From: an uncultured Alphaproteobacteria bacterium
GTDB lineage: Bacteria > Pseudomonadota > Alphaproteobacteria > Rickettsiales > UBA1997
DNA: 38,427 nt
Assembly: GCA_903879805.1 (NCBI GenBank)
Contig: CAIRMX010000065.1
Location: forward strand, 1-38,427
Direction: 5' to 3'
Positions 26,201 through 31,629 of this stretch are shown here, in pieces. The notes under the pieces were generated by a model. It was not told the DNA's origin. It was given only the letters and a program-made list of their open reading frames with translations, and made no database searches. The stretch's first letter is position 1. The number at the start of each line of letters is the position of its first letter. A program made the translations under genes and the position numbers.

Positions 26201-26405
26201 TGTTACCGTATCTCACAGACACGGGCAACGCTGTGGCTGTAGCAGCACTTCAAGAGATGTGTGCCTTGCAATAACATTAAAATGCATTGATGGTGTTTTT
26301 GTTTACCAATCGTGGCAGGGTTACGATTGGGGTGACAACGGTAATAGCTGCCCTGGTACACAATGTGGCAGCAGTAGCCAAGGTAGAGAAGCTGGAAACT
26401 GCTAA
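20235..26405 (+). CDS. Giant secreted cysteine-rich protein with sushi-like repeats and Ca-binding loops
   Basis: I do not recognise a named family. The track begins at 20118 inside murD. I choose the ATG at 20235 because it is followed by a basic n-region and a hydrophobic segment (AAKCLSVFCALALGLSAIF) that form a signal peptide, leaving about 2056 aa. The mature protein is rich in Cys (about 100 by hand count), Ser, Thr, Asn and Gly, as expected for a disulfide-bonded surface protein. Residues 290-321 hold two EF-hand/dockerin-like loops. Residues about 1280-1940 contain around six modules ending in C...G.W.....C, each usually preceded by C..G[YF], which resembles a sushi (CCP) half-domain. 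Two pilin-like genes nearby end in the same module. No C-terminal membrane anchor or autotransporter barrel is seen. It could be an adhesin or pilus-associated tip protein. A TraN-like mating-pair protein is a weaker alternative. Confidence 0.8.
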   Translation: MNFYQNLKTAKKSYTAAKCLSVFCALALGLSAIFYQPQDVSSTTISNDCALLADGTVAQPGFNCLFSSMTRDGSAVLPLCRRTSATTYTIPDSNILGAGTRRYTCTNLSDLPLCSTFTDCTGSNNYTGCIPAKPGKNCAPLCDSSFNGSVGQTRGIDFAIHNRDCVRFCDALEAGVTTATPDVNCVDRKCHQLATGTLPIPPPSANPNCALTPCNLLTPNELIDVFRKIAGDTAANRTVGKYCDGDLDITGKPMKCYNFNKTQIPYVSKNTMCIMHNCPPPCSNYTSPTDVNGDGVINSFDNDDTLNVSDRDKNGVIDSDTSYAMAYSAAFNGNPTTATTPNLSSSSYCVPVYCRPIVTKQFRCVEHVGDTTPTGDNDKDLLRNSSCDSAPTYKNGVLVHDGSACTSNMCFKTIDCNDPVNNSGSNAQPECLIPEDGTIGSTTDTVNSAFYRPKPMNKATKISNNLRSIENMNTDSSEVGVCYSQSQMEARSDNSFDDHHWGLNMDIKIDLGILGSFTIPLGWFHSSLLPDETRSPGMCGVENVGFRGTGYIYLCYGDGSGSSGQLYGKVSDQTAYHSGYVQTTFAEGDATHKLRVCLRFRNALRPDDGTSETCGERQCAVSCMGFAGGCSQQNCGYDRCFNLSVTDTAPDECDMSNTLFTDNPSRGCTSTTDTYLRLRVRKYGNRICSFLDVKGQTAYDNGSSVSNLFLKGTEKLADGKCVVGTANSSGNCSGFSSYLDNASAERWRTIKFGSSGIIPYIQDNQYDNNGSKLGSAYSGYFDKNSQFFQEQECINVPLRLPPPRLYNLATLNNSPKLFTPPIYITNALTKAGSGEISPRPFDESFGSTDFNNPAIQVNFGTTSTELNLGLSTTGYELGTASIPLTTTVNLIPYSVDVIVRKEFNETSQKPTFCLYRKIIALNGVEQDPERVGCVNRNLPEIDNTVDSRGITLTGTSAPANPKKSIIYLDPTSTFDSSRIIVRYRSGSGNSCNDGLCSPELKLDNPISTIPTCNSAVVDPNNPLTISPEMNVLCAKREECSQLNVECMTNEINMQAAKIAGQSIDSFMLVRDYCNNRLLPLCNAKKGISSTIGGTITDTNPSGATPSPTAYGWFNEICFVGGNTTTSYDSRLKYVVAYEPSPEGYKGKCLTYEGATACPNGGKAPNCNCQVYDSTAGGLSTGLVVRLQTQREAGLCVDMPLPQTCPAISYNPTPPSSDPDYIYSSMKLISATGLPPAAYGATASVVNDVVHISHSLRNASTSNGHAEFPIAILGTVNVEGSCKGFWKNSISPTTGIAASPTRTCVNTNGNASWSPTVNNQCIRYSCDELTTTGAVTEEIGAIYQAGYASNESGDLKGTADGFATWPSVTKTNDFPEYASALACIPGFKKKTATKVSSGYLRTYEDQITGYTGGTVPTRICNQVGSWQAPTASTICERIKCPAITPPTPSPADGSHPTAGWNLTNADWAKWYDAGGASFVETNASRNTTTGILSTGTCRNDIGFFNLGDAPTRRCNYLGKWEPVVNPCTTRCSVIDNAHASGSNNGNASWAQTDIPQGQVEQAATFTSCLTGYSPAYVKYPYPAPRNKYGIPLTLVSNGLSAANIASYNSSLGTTLASGTANFSSTIPVDVSQDTTAAAPSANPPRSISNPVKYCRAVSYDGLITNTWAAANSSCTNSCPGYSDDPRIGVGVTQHNTSTGVVTLKWPSGVFGQWYYYSSGDVNGIANFDTPDFSSNSQTAADYYSGRTNNKFVVARRCGNNGEWGNVVPQCVTNGGVIPSSYAKYETSSRENSRGVDLGATATATSCQESGSYYPPGSDSTATAISSYTCSYKSGSTNIDEVYFNKTAGSACGIFCPRPSNNTTYGSGSKYSSDVPASAFTKIGNRITLACIDNYGKAVDSDENTSDDTCGRTSTSRGNASPTVECQSSGTFGELQNDCYACRSCNASSSYSGDTGSIEKDYGCNDGYSIGRKTLYEECSDNDISKNHDETVTVSHRHGQRCGCSSTSRDVCLAITLKCIDGVFVYQSWQGYDWGDNGNSCPGTQCGSSSQGREAGNC
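21102..21197 (+). other. Two EF-hand/dockerin-type calcium loops in the giant protein
   Basis: The segment encodes DVNGDGVINSFD and, eight residues later, DRDKNGVIDSDT. The first fits the calcium-loop pattern D.[DN].[DN]G.I...[DE] completely. The second fits except for Thr at position 12. Calcium-stabilised folding of a secreted protein is the simplest reading. A dockerin pairing role is possible but has no cohesin support here. Confidence 0.6.
24075..26045 (+). repeat. Sushi (CCP)-like four-cysteine protein repeats within the giant protein
   Basis: Around six degenerate modules can be aligned by eye. Their second halves read RTCVNTNGNASW, RICNQVGSW, RRCNYLGKW, KYCRAV(...)TW, RRCGNNGEW and VECQSSGTF. 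Each is followed 5-9 residues later by a closing Cys. Several are preceded by a C2-type motif such as ACIPGF, SCLTGY or ACIDNY. The third cysteines lie at about residues 1303, 1419, 1513, 1653, 1756 and 1924. Spacing between modules is 90-170 residues, longer than vertebrate sushi domains, so insertions or extra domains separate the cores. Confidence 0.6.
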
Positions 26406-26421
26406 TTAATTTATAAGTAAA

Positions 26422-26895
26422 ATGACTAAAATTTCAATCATCATGGGCAGCAAATCAGATTTTGCGACCATGGAACATACCTGCAGAATTCTTGAAGAAT
26501 TCGGCGTGCCTTTTGAAACCAAAATAGTTTCGGCGCACCGTACCCCAAAAAGACTTTATGATTTTTGCGAATCAGCCAAAGCCAATGGCACCAAAGTAAT
26601 CATTGCTGGTGCCGGTGGCGCTGCACATTTACCGGGAATGGCCGCAGCAATTACCGATCTTCCGGTTTTGGGAGTTCCGGTTGAAAGCCGCGCTCTTAAA
26701 GGTTTGGACTCACTTCTTTCAATTGCACAAATGCCCGCCGGAATTCCGGTTGGCTGTTTAGCAATTGGTGAAGCGGGCGCTAAAAACGCAGCGCTTTTGG
26801 CAATTGCGATTCTTGCTTTGAGCGACGAAAAATTAGCCAAAAAATTGCAAGAATTTCGTCAGAAACAAACCGAATCAGTAAAAGAAAAACCATAA
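26422..26895 (+). CDS. purE: N5-carboxyaminoimidazole ribonucleotide mutase
   Basis: This class I PurE converts N5-CAIR to CAIR in purine synthesis. The start [14 protein letters not shown], then [25 protein letters not shown] and [17 protein letters not shown] are diagnostic. The length is 157 aa. It lies 16 bp after the giant gene's stop, in the same operon direction. The usual partner purK does not follow; the next ORF is too short and lacks ATP-grasp motifs. Confidence 0.96.
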   Translation: MTKISIIMGSKSDFATMEHTCRILEEFGVPFETKIVSAHRTPKRLYDFCESAKANGTKVIIAGAGGAAHLPGMAAAITDLPVLGVPVESRALKGLDSLLSIAQMPAGIPVGCLAIGEAGAKNAALLAIAILALSDEKLAKKLQEFRQKQTESVKEKP

Positions 26896-26995
26896 AAAAC
26901 TTTTTACTTTTAAAACCGCTCCACCTACAAAACCCGACCATCATCAACTAATCCAAAAGACCCAAATCCCCTTTAATAATAATTCACTAACTACC

Positions 26996-27202
26996 TTGTC
27001 ACTCGTAAAATCAACCAGGCTCGCTTTGAAATATGTACGCAGATTCATTGCCGGTTTTGCCTCAGTTCCCACTCTTGCACTTGCCAGAGCTAAAGGTTTT
27101 CCATTTGCCCAAGATCGTTTCGCACTTGAGCAAGATAAATACGAAGTGACATCAGATCGCGAGTTAGCAACTTTTAAACAAAAACAAAATGAGAGAAAAT
27201 AG
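26996..27202 (+). CDS. Small hypothetical protein (58-68 aa)
   Basis: I recognise no family. The frame has no ATG. It can begin at a TTG at 26996 (68 aa) or at a TTG at 27026 (58 aa, starting KYVRRFIAGFAS); the second has a weak AGG purine stretch about 8 nt upstream. The N-terminal half is basic and mildly hydrophobic; the C-terminal half is charged (DRFALEQDKYEVTSDRELAT). The stop overlaps the next gene's ATG region by 14 bp. This tight overlap is the main reason to believe it is translated. The 100 bp before it are AT-rich and may hold a promoter. Confidence 0.45.
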   Translation: MSLVKSTRLALKYVRRFIAGFASVPTLALARAKGFPFAQDRFALEQDKYEVTSDRELATFKQKQNERK

Positions 27203-27581
27203 ACACAGCAATTCTTACGACAGAGACCACGACCACTCTTCGCCAGCGCTTCACGATTTAACCAAAAAAGAACAAGATTACCGCCACAAATGGCAGGATA
27301 AATTTCTTAAATCAAACACCGTAACTTTCCGTTTGGGCCAAGTTTTTGGTTTGATTTATCATTTAGCTGTTCTTTACGTAGTTTATAATTTGATCCAAGA
27401 TGGCGAGAAAAGCTTAGCTCTAAAAATCTTTGCTGCTAACCTTGCTTTAGTTGCCTTCGCTCTTCTTGTAACTGGCGTTGAAAGAAAAATTCTTTCAAGA
27501 AAACCAGCCAGAAAAGGCAGAGACAAAAATTTCAAACCTCGCGGCAGAAATGATCGCGGCGGTAGAGATGATCGCAGATAA
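27189..27581 (+). CDS. Small membrane protein with two TM helices and an Arg/Gly-rich tail
   Basis: This 130-aa protein is of unknown family. A polar His/Asp/Arg-rich N-terminus (about 45 residues) precedes two hydrophobic segments (GLIYHLAVLYVVYNLI and FAANLALVAFALLVTGV) separated by a short charged turn, a hairpin topology. The last 30 residues are Arg/Gly/Lys-rich (KARKGRDKNFKPRG-like, ending RGGRDDRR). Such a tail could bind nucleic acid or acidic lipid, but that is inference. It overlaps the preceding small ORF by 14 bp and is the last gene before a strong terminator, so it closes the plus-strand operon. Confidence 0.7.
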   Translation: MRENRHSNSYDRDHDHSSPALHDLTKKEQDYRHKWQDKFLKSNTVTFRLGQVFGLIYHLAVLYVVYNLIQDGEKSLALKIFAANLALVAFALLVTGVERKILSRKPARKGRDKNFKPRGRNDRGGRDDRR

Positions 27582-27602
27582 AATCTTTCAAAGATTTTAA
27601 AG

Positions 27603-27645
27603 AAAAAAAAGGGTCTGATGTAAAAAACATCAGACCCTTTTTTTA
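27603..27645. terminator. Strong intrinsic terminator, probably bidirectional
   Basis: A perfect stem has GGGTCTGATGT opposing ACATCAGACCC, closed by a short A-rich loop. Eight A residues lie upstream and seven T residues downstream. This gives a U-tract on both strands. It sits 21 bp after the 130-aa membrane protein gene and between convergent units, so it can stop transcripts from both sides. Confidence 0.92.
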
Positions 27646-27646
27646 A

Positions 27647-27684
27647 TTCAAACTGTCATCTCTTTTACTTCAAACTGTCATCTC
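27647..27684 (+). repeat. Tandem partial copy of the palindrome arm
   Basis: The 16-mer TTCAAACTGTCATCTC occurs at 27647-27662 and again at 27669-27684, giving a 22-bp direct repeat period. The second copy is the outer end of the left arm of the adjacent inverted repeat. It looks like a truncated duplicate of the element end. Confidence 0.8.
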
Positions 27685-27761
27685 GAACAAAGTGAGAGAT
27701 CTCATGAGCCTATAGTGCTGAACTTATGAGATCTCTCACTTTATTCGAGATGACAGTTTGA
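27670..27761. repeat. 39-bp inverted repeat, REP/MITE-like palindromic element
   Basis: The left arm (27670-27708) and right arm (27723-27761) are complementary over 39 bp with only a couple of mismatches, enclosing a 14-bp loop. The core resembles the dispersed palindromes of the TCATnnCGAnCgAAGnGAG type known from many bacteria, often annotated as REP-like. It lies between the terminator and the 3' end of a pilin-like gene. No transposase is present nearby. Transcribed, it would form a very stable hairpin. Confidence 0.85.
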
Positions 27762-27780
27762 TAGTTGAAGTGAACCTAAA

Positions 27781-28815
27781 CTAATTCGTACAAGGGCTAA
27801 TCACCCCCGCCTGCCAAACACCAAAAGCGCCGCATCTTTTTGTTGGGTTAGTCACTGTGCTAATGTAAGCTGGATCCGCTGAACTGCATGTTGTAGTCGA
27901 TAAAGCAACTTGGTTGTAATAAGTTTGGGGCCAAGCAAATGAACTGCCGCTGCCGGTGATTGAGTAATAGTTATTGGTATTAGCTGGAAGAGTGGTCGAA
28001 AGTATCTTTTTGCAAACCACCAAAGACATCGCGTTAAAATCCAACATCATGGTGTTTCTAGTTTTGTAAAAAAGCACATCGTCAAACGCGTCACTATTCG
28101 CCGAAGAAGAAACAAAATAAGTGCTTAAAGTAACCGACCCGCTACCAAAAGAAGAGCCATAGTTGGCTATTTCATCAGCATCTGATGAAGCCGCATTTTG
28201 CGTTGCTGAATTACTATTAAAGGCGCCGAATTTATTAGCTCCATGGCTGATAATGGCAAAAATTGCATCATTGGTATTTAGTTGAAAAACACTGCTACCA
28301 AGACTTTCTTTTACGGTAAGCAAGCCTGTTTCCGGCGCTCTGCCAAATCCTGTAGTATCGTCAATTGTCACACTCGGCTGAGTAAATGCTTTAGCAACGA
28401 CGTAGGTAAATCTATTACCAAAGCCATCTTCAGCCATGTCAGTATTTAAACCCAAAGTTTGCACCGGAACCATGCCGTAAGCTAGCTGTGAAGATGCACC
28501 TCCAACATAAACTCCAGCGCCGCCGTTACAAGCGCCCACGGCTGTTCCTGATATTCCATAATTTGGTGAGCTTGATTTCAAATCGGCAAGAGACGCCGGA
28601 CAAGGCAAGGCTTTGTTGGTTAATAAATAATTTCCCATCGCTTTATAAATTTCTGCCATGCGATCGCGGGTGACTTTATATTTGGCATTATTCATCGCCG
28701 TAATTGATGCCGACATTGAGCCAACAATCAAAATCGAAATGATTAGAATGACGATTGAAAGCTCGAGCAAACTAAAAGCTTTTTTCAGTTTCTTTTGTGA
28801 GAGATTTTTTGGCAT
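27781..28815 (-). CDS. Type IV prepilin-like protein with sushi-like C-terminus (second copy)
   Basis: A basic leader (KNLSQKKLKKA) precedes a type IV pilin N-terminus, FSLLELSIVILIISILIVG, with Glu at position 5 of the mature chain. The body shares blocks with its upstream paralogue: LPCPA, AEDGFGNRFTYVVA, IISHGANKFGA and NSATQNA. The last 80 residues contain four cysteines, ending RCGAFGVWQAGVISPC, a sushi-like module also seen in the giant protein. I choose the ATG at 28815 (344 aa). The track start is a TTG inside the preceding gene and adds eleven residues. It follows the first pilin gene by 17 bp. Pseudopilin, minor pilin and pilus-tip roles are all possible. No peptidase or assembly ATPase is in the window. 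Confidence 0.87.
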   Translation of the reverse strand: MPKNLSQKKLKKAFSLLELSIVILIISILIVGSMSASITAMNNAKYKVTRDRMAEIYKAMGNYLLTNKALPCPASLADLKSSSPNYGISGTAVGACNGGAGVYVGGASSQLAYGMVPVQTLGLNTDMAEDGFGNRFTYVVAKAFTQPSVTIDDTTGFGRAPETGLLTVKESLGSSVFQLNTNDAIFAIISHGANKFGAFNSNSATQNAASSDADEIANYGSSFGSGSVTLSTYFVSSSANSDAFDDVLFYKTRNTMMLDFNAMSLVVCKKILSTTLPANTNNYYSITGSGSSFAWPQTYYNQVALSTTTCSSADPAYISTVTNPTKRCGAFGVWQAGVISPCTN

Positions 28816-28832
28816 TAATTTATGACTATTAA

Positions 28833-29804
28833 TTATGAACTGTAGCAAGGACTGACAACGTCAGATTCCCAAGCCCCGAAAGCGCCGCACCTTTTTAAGG
28901 GACGCGTATTTCTAACTTTATATCCAGTAGCGCAATCTTCATTAGCCGCCGCAACTTGATTATAGCGAGTTAATGGCCAAGTGTGCGCAATCCCGTCTGA
29001 TAAGGTCTGATCGCCATTTGGAGTGCCCGCGCAAAGAATTAAATCCAAGGCGTCTAAATCAGAAACAATGTCATTTCTGGTTTTATAGAAAACTATGTCA
29101 TCGAAAATGTCGCTACTTGCTGAAGTGACGATAAAATTTTTGGTAGCTCCGTAATTTATTTGCTCTTCCGCGTCAGTTGAAGCGCCATTTTGCGTTGCTG
29201 AATTATTTGGGTAAGCACCAAATTTATTAACCCCGTGACTTATCAAAACAAATATCGCGTCATCAGTTGCCACCTGAGTTGTGGTGGTATTGATTTTATC
29301 ACTCATGGTAATTAATCCGGTTTCAGTAGCCACGCCAAATCCAGTGCTGGTATCTGGTTGCGTAAATGCCTGAGCCACAACGTAAGTAAATTTACTGCCA
29401 AAGCCATCTTCAGCAAAACTGCTAGCCAGATTTAAATCTTGAGTTGGAACCATACCATAAACCAAACCAGTGCCTCTGGTCGCAACTCCGGCAGTAACGC
29501 AATTGCCATCCGTTCCCGTGGCATCACCGTAAGTAGGATCAGATGATTTGATTGCATTAATTGGCGCCGGACATGGCAAACTTTTATGATTCATCAAATA
29601 AACTCCCATCGCTTTATAAACTTCAGCAATACGTTCTCTGGTGAGTTGAGTTTTAGAATTATTAGCCGAACTAGTTAAAACCGACAAACCTCCAGAAATT
29701 AAAACCGAAACAATCGTGATTACGATCGACAGCTCAAGAAGGCTATAAGCTCTCCTAGCCTGCTTCTGCGAGTTTATTATTTTTTTGCCAAAAACTATTT
29801 TCAT
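28833..29804 (-). CDS. Type IV prepilin-like protein with sushi-like C-terminus (first copy)
   Basis: This 323-aa protein has a positively charged leader ending QARRA, then YSLLELSIVITIVSVLISGG, a type IV pilin helix with Glu5. The predicted cleavage is after Ala rather than Gly. The globular part carries LPCPA, VYGMVP, AEDGFGSKFTYVVA and LISHGVNKFGA, close to the downstream paralogue. The C-terminus has four cysteines: LCAG, then DCATGYKV, then RCGAFGAWESDVVSPC, which fits the second half of a sushi/CCP module well. It is the first gene of the two-gene operon and diverges from tRNA-Ala, with 63 bp between. Large size for a pilin and the extra domain suggest a minor or tip pilin rather than a major subunit. 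Confidence 0.87.
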   Translation of the reverse strand: MKIVFGKKIINSQKQARRAYSLLELSIVITIVSVLISGGLSVLTSSANNSKTQLTRERIAEVYKAMGVYLMNHKSLPCPAPINAIKSSDPTYGDATGTDGNCVTAGVATRGTGLVYGMVPTQDLNLASSFAEDGFGSKFTYVVAQAFTQPDTSTGFGVATETGLITMSDKINTTTTQVATDDAIFVLISHGVNKFGAYPNNSATQNGASTDAEEQINYGATKNFIVTSASSDIFDDIVFYKTRNDIVSDLDALDLILCAGTPNGDQTLSDGIAHTWPLTRYNQVAAANEDCATGYKVRNTRPLKRCGAFGAWESDVVSPCYSS

Positions 29805-29821
29805 TTTTTAAAAAATTCATT

Positions 29822-29849
29822 TTGACAATTCGATTGTCGTTTCTATCTT
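29822..29849 (+). promoter_or_regulatory. Sigma-70-type promoter of tRNA-Ala
   Basis: A perfect -35 box TTGACA (29822-29827) is followed after 16 bp by TATCTT (29844-29849) as a -10 box matching four of six positions. The tRNA begins 18 bp further on. The stretch after the -10 is GC-rich, as in stringently controlled stable-RNA promoters. A 6+6-bp palindrome (GACAAT-TCG-ATTGTC) overlaps the -35 and spacer. Confidence 0.7.
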
Positions 29850-29867
29850 GCGCCGCCTCACCTTTTT

Positions 29868-29943
29868 GGGGATATAGCTCAGTTGGTAGAGCACCTGCTT
29901 TGCAAGCAGGGGGTCAGCGGTTCGAACCCGCTTATCTCCACCA
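29868..29943 (+). tRNA. tRNA-Ala (anticodon UGC)
   Basis: The 76-nt gene folds into a full cloverleaf. The acceptor stem GGGGATA pairs with TATCTCC with one G-U pair. The D arm contains AGCTCAGTTGGTAGAGC, the anticodon stem CCTGC/GCAGG holds TTTGCAA, and the T loop is TTCGAAC. The anticodon is TGC, reading GCN alanine codons. The 3' CCA is encoded. It stands alone, without a ribosomal RNA operon in the window. Confidence 0.98.
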
Positions 29944-29975
29944 AATCCTCCGCCTTAATTTAGGGCGGAGGATTT
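29943..29975. terminator. Hairpin after tRNA-Ala, candidate bidirectional terminator
   Basis: A 12-bp perfect stem (AAATCCTCCGCC with GGCGGAGGATTT) with a 9-nt loop starts at the tRNA 3' end. Only a short T run follows on either strand, so it is weaker than the terminator at 27.6 kb. Its position between the convergent tRNA and fabD supports a termination role. The 83 bp beyond it are pyrimidine-rich with no recognised feature. Confidence 0.6.
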
Positions 29976-30058
29976 ACACCTCCCCCCATTTATTCTTCCC
30001 TCACTTCTCTTTTTATCTCTCTTCAATCACAACTTTTTTTTCGCTGCCTGTGCCAAAC

Positions 30059-30994
30059 TTAAGCAACAAAGGCTTTTAGATCTTCAGAATTCTGAATTGA
30101 ACGCGATTTCATATTTGGGCAAGTTCTGCCAACAAGTCCGGCTAAAACTTTTCCCGAACCAATTTCAATAATTTCTTCAACACCGCTTGACGCCATAAAT
30201 AGCATGGTTTCGCGCCATTTTACTGCACCGGTAATTTGTCTGGTTAGCAAGTCACGAATCTCATTTGGATCAGTCACTAAATTAGCTGTAACATTTGCCA
30301 CCACCGGAATTAGCGGTGATTTAATTTCGGCTTTTTCTAGTGCAATTTTCATTTGATTTTGCGCATCAAGCATCAAAGCGCAGTGGAAAGCACCGCTCAC
30401 AGGAAGAGCAATCGCGCGCTTCGCACCCTTGGCTTTAGCAATTTCTAAAGCGCGATCAATTGCTGCTTTTGAACCAGAAATTACCACCTGCCCAACCGAA
30501 TTATCGTTGGCAACTTGGCAGACATCACCTTGCGCTGCTTCACTGGCAATTGCTTCAGCCACTTCAATTTCAACACCCAAAATCGCCGCCATGGCGCCTT
30601 GTGATTTTTCGCCGCATTTTGCCATTTCACGTCCGCGCACTTGCAAAAGTTTTGCGGTTTCTTCAAGGCTGATGGCCTTTGCAGCGCAAAGCGCAGAATA
30701 TTCTCCAAGCGAGTGACCAGCAACAAAAGAGCAAATATCTTCGATTTTTTTACCGAATTCTTTTTCTAAAACTGTTGTAAGTGCAATTGATACCGCCATT
30801 AGAGCCGGTTGGGTATTTTCGGTTTTAGTTAGCTCTTCGCTGGGGCCTTCAAACATAATTTTTGACAAATTAACGCCTAAAATTTCGTCAGTTTTTTGAA
30901 AAACTTCACGTGCTGCCGCAAAATTTTCGAAGAGGTCTTTACCCATTCCAACTACTTGCGAACCTTGACCAGGAAATACTAAAGCTGTTTTCAT
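30059..30994 (-). CDS. fabD: Malonyl-CoA:ACP transacylase
   Basis: This enzyme loads malonyl groups onto acyl carrier protein for fatty-acid synthesis. The 311-aa sequence begins with LVFPGQGSQVVGMG. The nucleophile elbow is AGHSLGEYSALCAA, and PVSGAFHCALM contributes the second catalytic residue (His). The C-terminal part carries IEIGSGKVLAGLV. The usual fabG, acpP and fabF neighbours are absent, so the gene stands outside a fab cluster. It begins 26 bp after the unknown Ala/Gly-rich protein gene. Confidence 0.97.
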   Translation of the reverse strand: MKTALVFPGQGSQVVGMGKDLFENFAAAREVFQKTDEILGVNLSKIMFEGPSEELTKTENTQPALMAVSIALTTVLEKEFGKKIEDICSFVAGHSLGEYSALCAAKAISLEETAKLLQVRGREMAKCGEKSQGAMAAILGVEIEVAEAIASEAAQGDVCQVANDNSVGQVVISGSKAAIDRALEIAKAKGAKRAIALPVSGAFHCALMLDAQNQMKIALEKAEIKSPLIPVVANVTANLVTDPNEIRDLLTRQITGAVKWRETMLFMASSGVEEIIEIGSGKVLAGLVGRTCPNMKSRSIQNSEDLKAFVA

Positions 30995-31020
30995 AAAATT
31001 TATTTTTGGTTAGAAATTAT

Positions 31021-31617
31021 TTATAGACTGAGACCTGGGCCGCTTCCACGAGGAACATATTTTTTTACAAATCCACCCTGCTGTTGCGGGTTATGATTAT
31101 GAGGATTAGTACTAATTTTTTTACCCTTAGACTCACTCAGCGGCTTCTCTACTGAAGGAGCAGCATCATGAACTTTCTTACCCGATTTAGAGCACAGTGA
31201 ATAAATATCTAACGGCGCTTTAACAATCGAAATTGCGGCTACAGCAGCAACTGAAACTACAACTCCAGCAGCAAGTGTGGCCGCAGAAGCCGCGCCAAAA
31301 GCAAGTCCAGCACTAGTTGCAGCTACACCAGAAACGATTCCAAACGCAAGCGGTAGTGTCGCTAAAGTAGCGTAACCCATCCAAGAAGGAGTATTGTAAG
31401 CGACGCTGGCGCCAAATTTTGTCCCAGCGTAAATAGATGCCCCAACGCAGAAAACTGCAGAAATTGGCACAGCAGCTAATGAGCGCGCGCCAAAGTTGAA
31501 CCAATTACCCCTAGAGCCCTTCTCATATACATCTGCCGCGTTATCTGTAAACTTGCGAAAGAACTCTTTAGGAAAAGCTTTCACATAATTTTCTTTGTAA
31601 TCAGACCAAATGCTCAT
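31021..31617 (-). CDS. Hypothetical Ala/Gly-rich membrane protein
   Basis: I recognise no family in this 198-aa protein. The first 45 residues are polar (YKENYVKAFPKEFFRKFTDN). They are followed by about four hydrophobic stretches rich in Ala, Gly and Val (for example GIVSGVAATSAGLAFGAASA), with glycine-zipper-like spacing. The C-terminal 55 residues are hydrophilic, with Lys, Ser, His, Asn and Gln (NPHNHNPQQQGG). This would suit a multi-pass membrane protein with cytoplasmic tails, or a secreted effector that inserts into membranes. The second idea is speculative and rests only on composition and the presence of virB10 in the same gene string. It follows galU by 12 bp and may be its operon partner. 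Confidence 0.75.
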   Translation of the reverse strand: MSIWSDYKENYVKAFPKEFFRKFTDNAADVYEKGSRGNWFNFGARSLAAVPISAVFCVGASIYAGTKFGASVAYNTPSWMGYATLATLPLAFGIVSGVAATSAGLAFGAASAATLAAGVVVSVAAVAAISIVKAPLDIYSLCSKSGKKVHDAAPSVEKPLSESKGKKISTNPHNHNPQQQGGFVKKYVPRGSGPGLSL

Positions 31618-31629
31618 TTTAAAAACCCG

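Noticed and set aside
20235-26405. Giant protein as a certain TraN mating-pair stabiliser
   Set aside because: Cys-rich composition and a VirB10 gene in the window make this tempting, but I saw no TraN-specific motif and no other conjugation genes lie nearby.
5137-26405. A complement-like pathway from thioester macroglobulin plus sushi modules
   Set aside because: The resemblance to complement is only at the domain level; the genes are in different operons and nothing shows interaction.
26996-27202. Possible purK remnant after purE
   Set aside because: The sequence has no ATP-grasp motifs and is far too short; no purK-like residues were seen in the other frames.
27781-29804. Recent duplication of the pilin genes
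   Set aside because: They are clearly paralogous but diverged in many positions, so this is an old duplication and not a recent repeat.
29822-30079. 85-aa ORF over tRNA-Ala
   Set aside because: It spans the tRNA and its promoter; the translated product is an artefact of the RNA gene.
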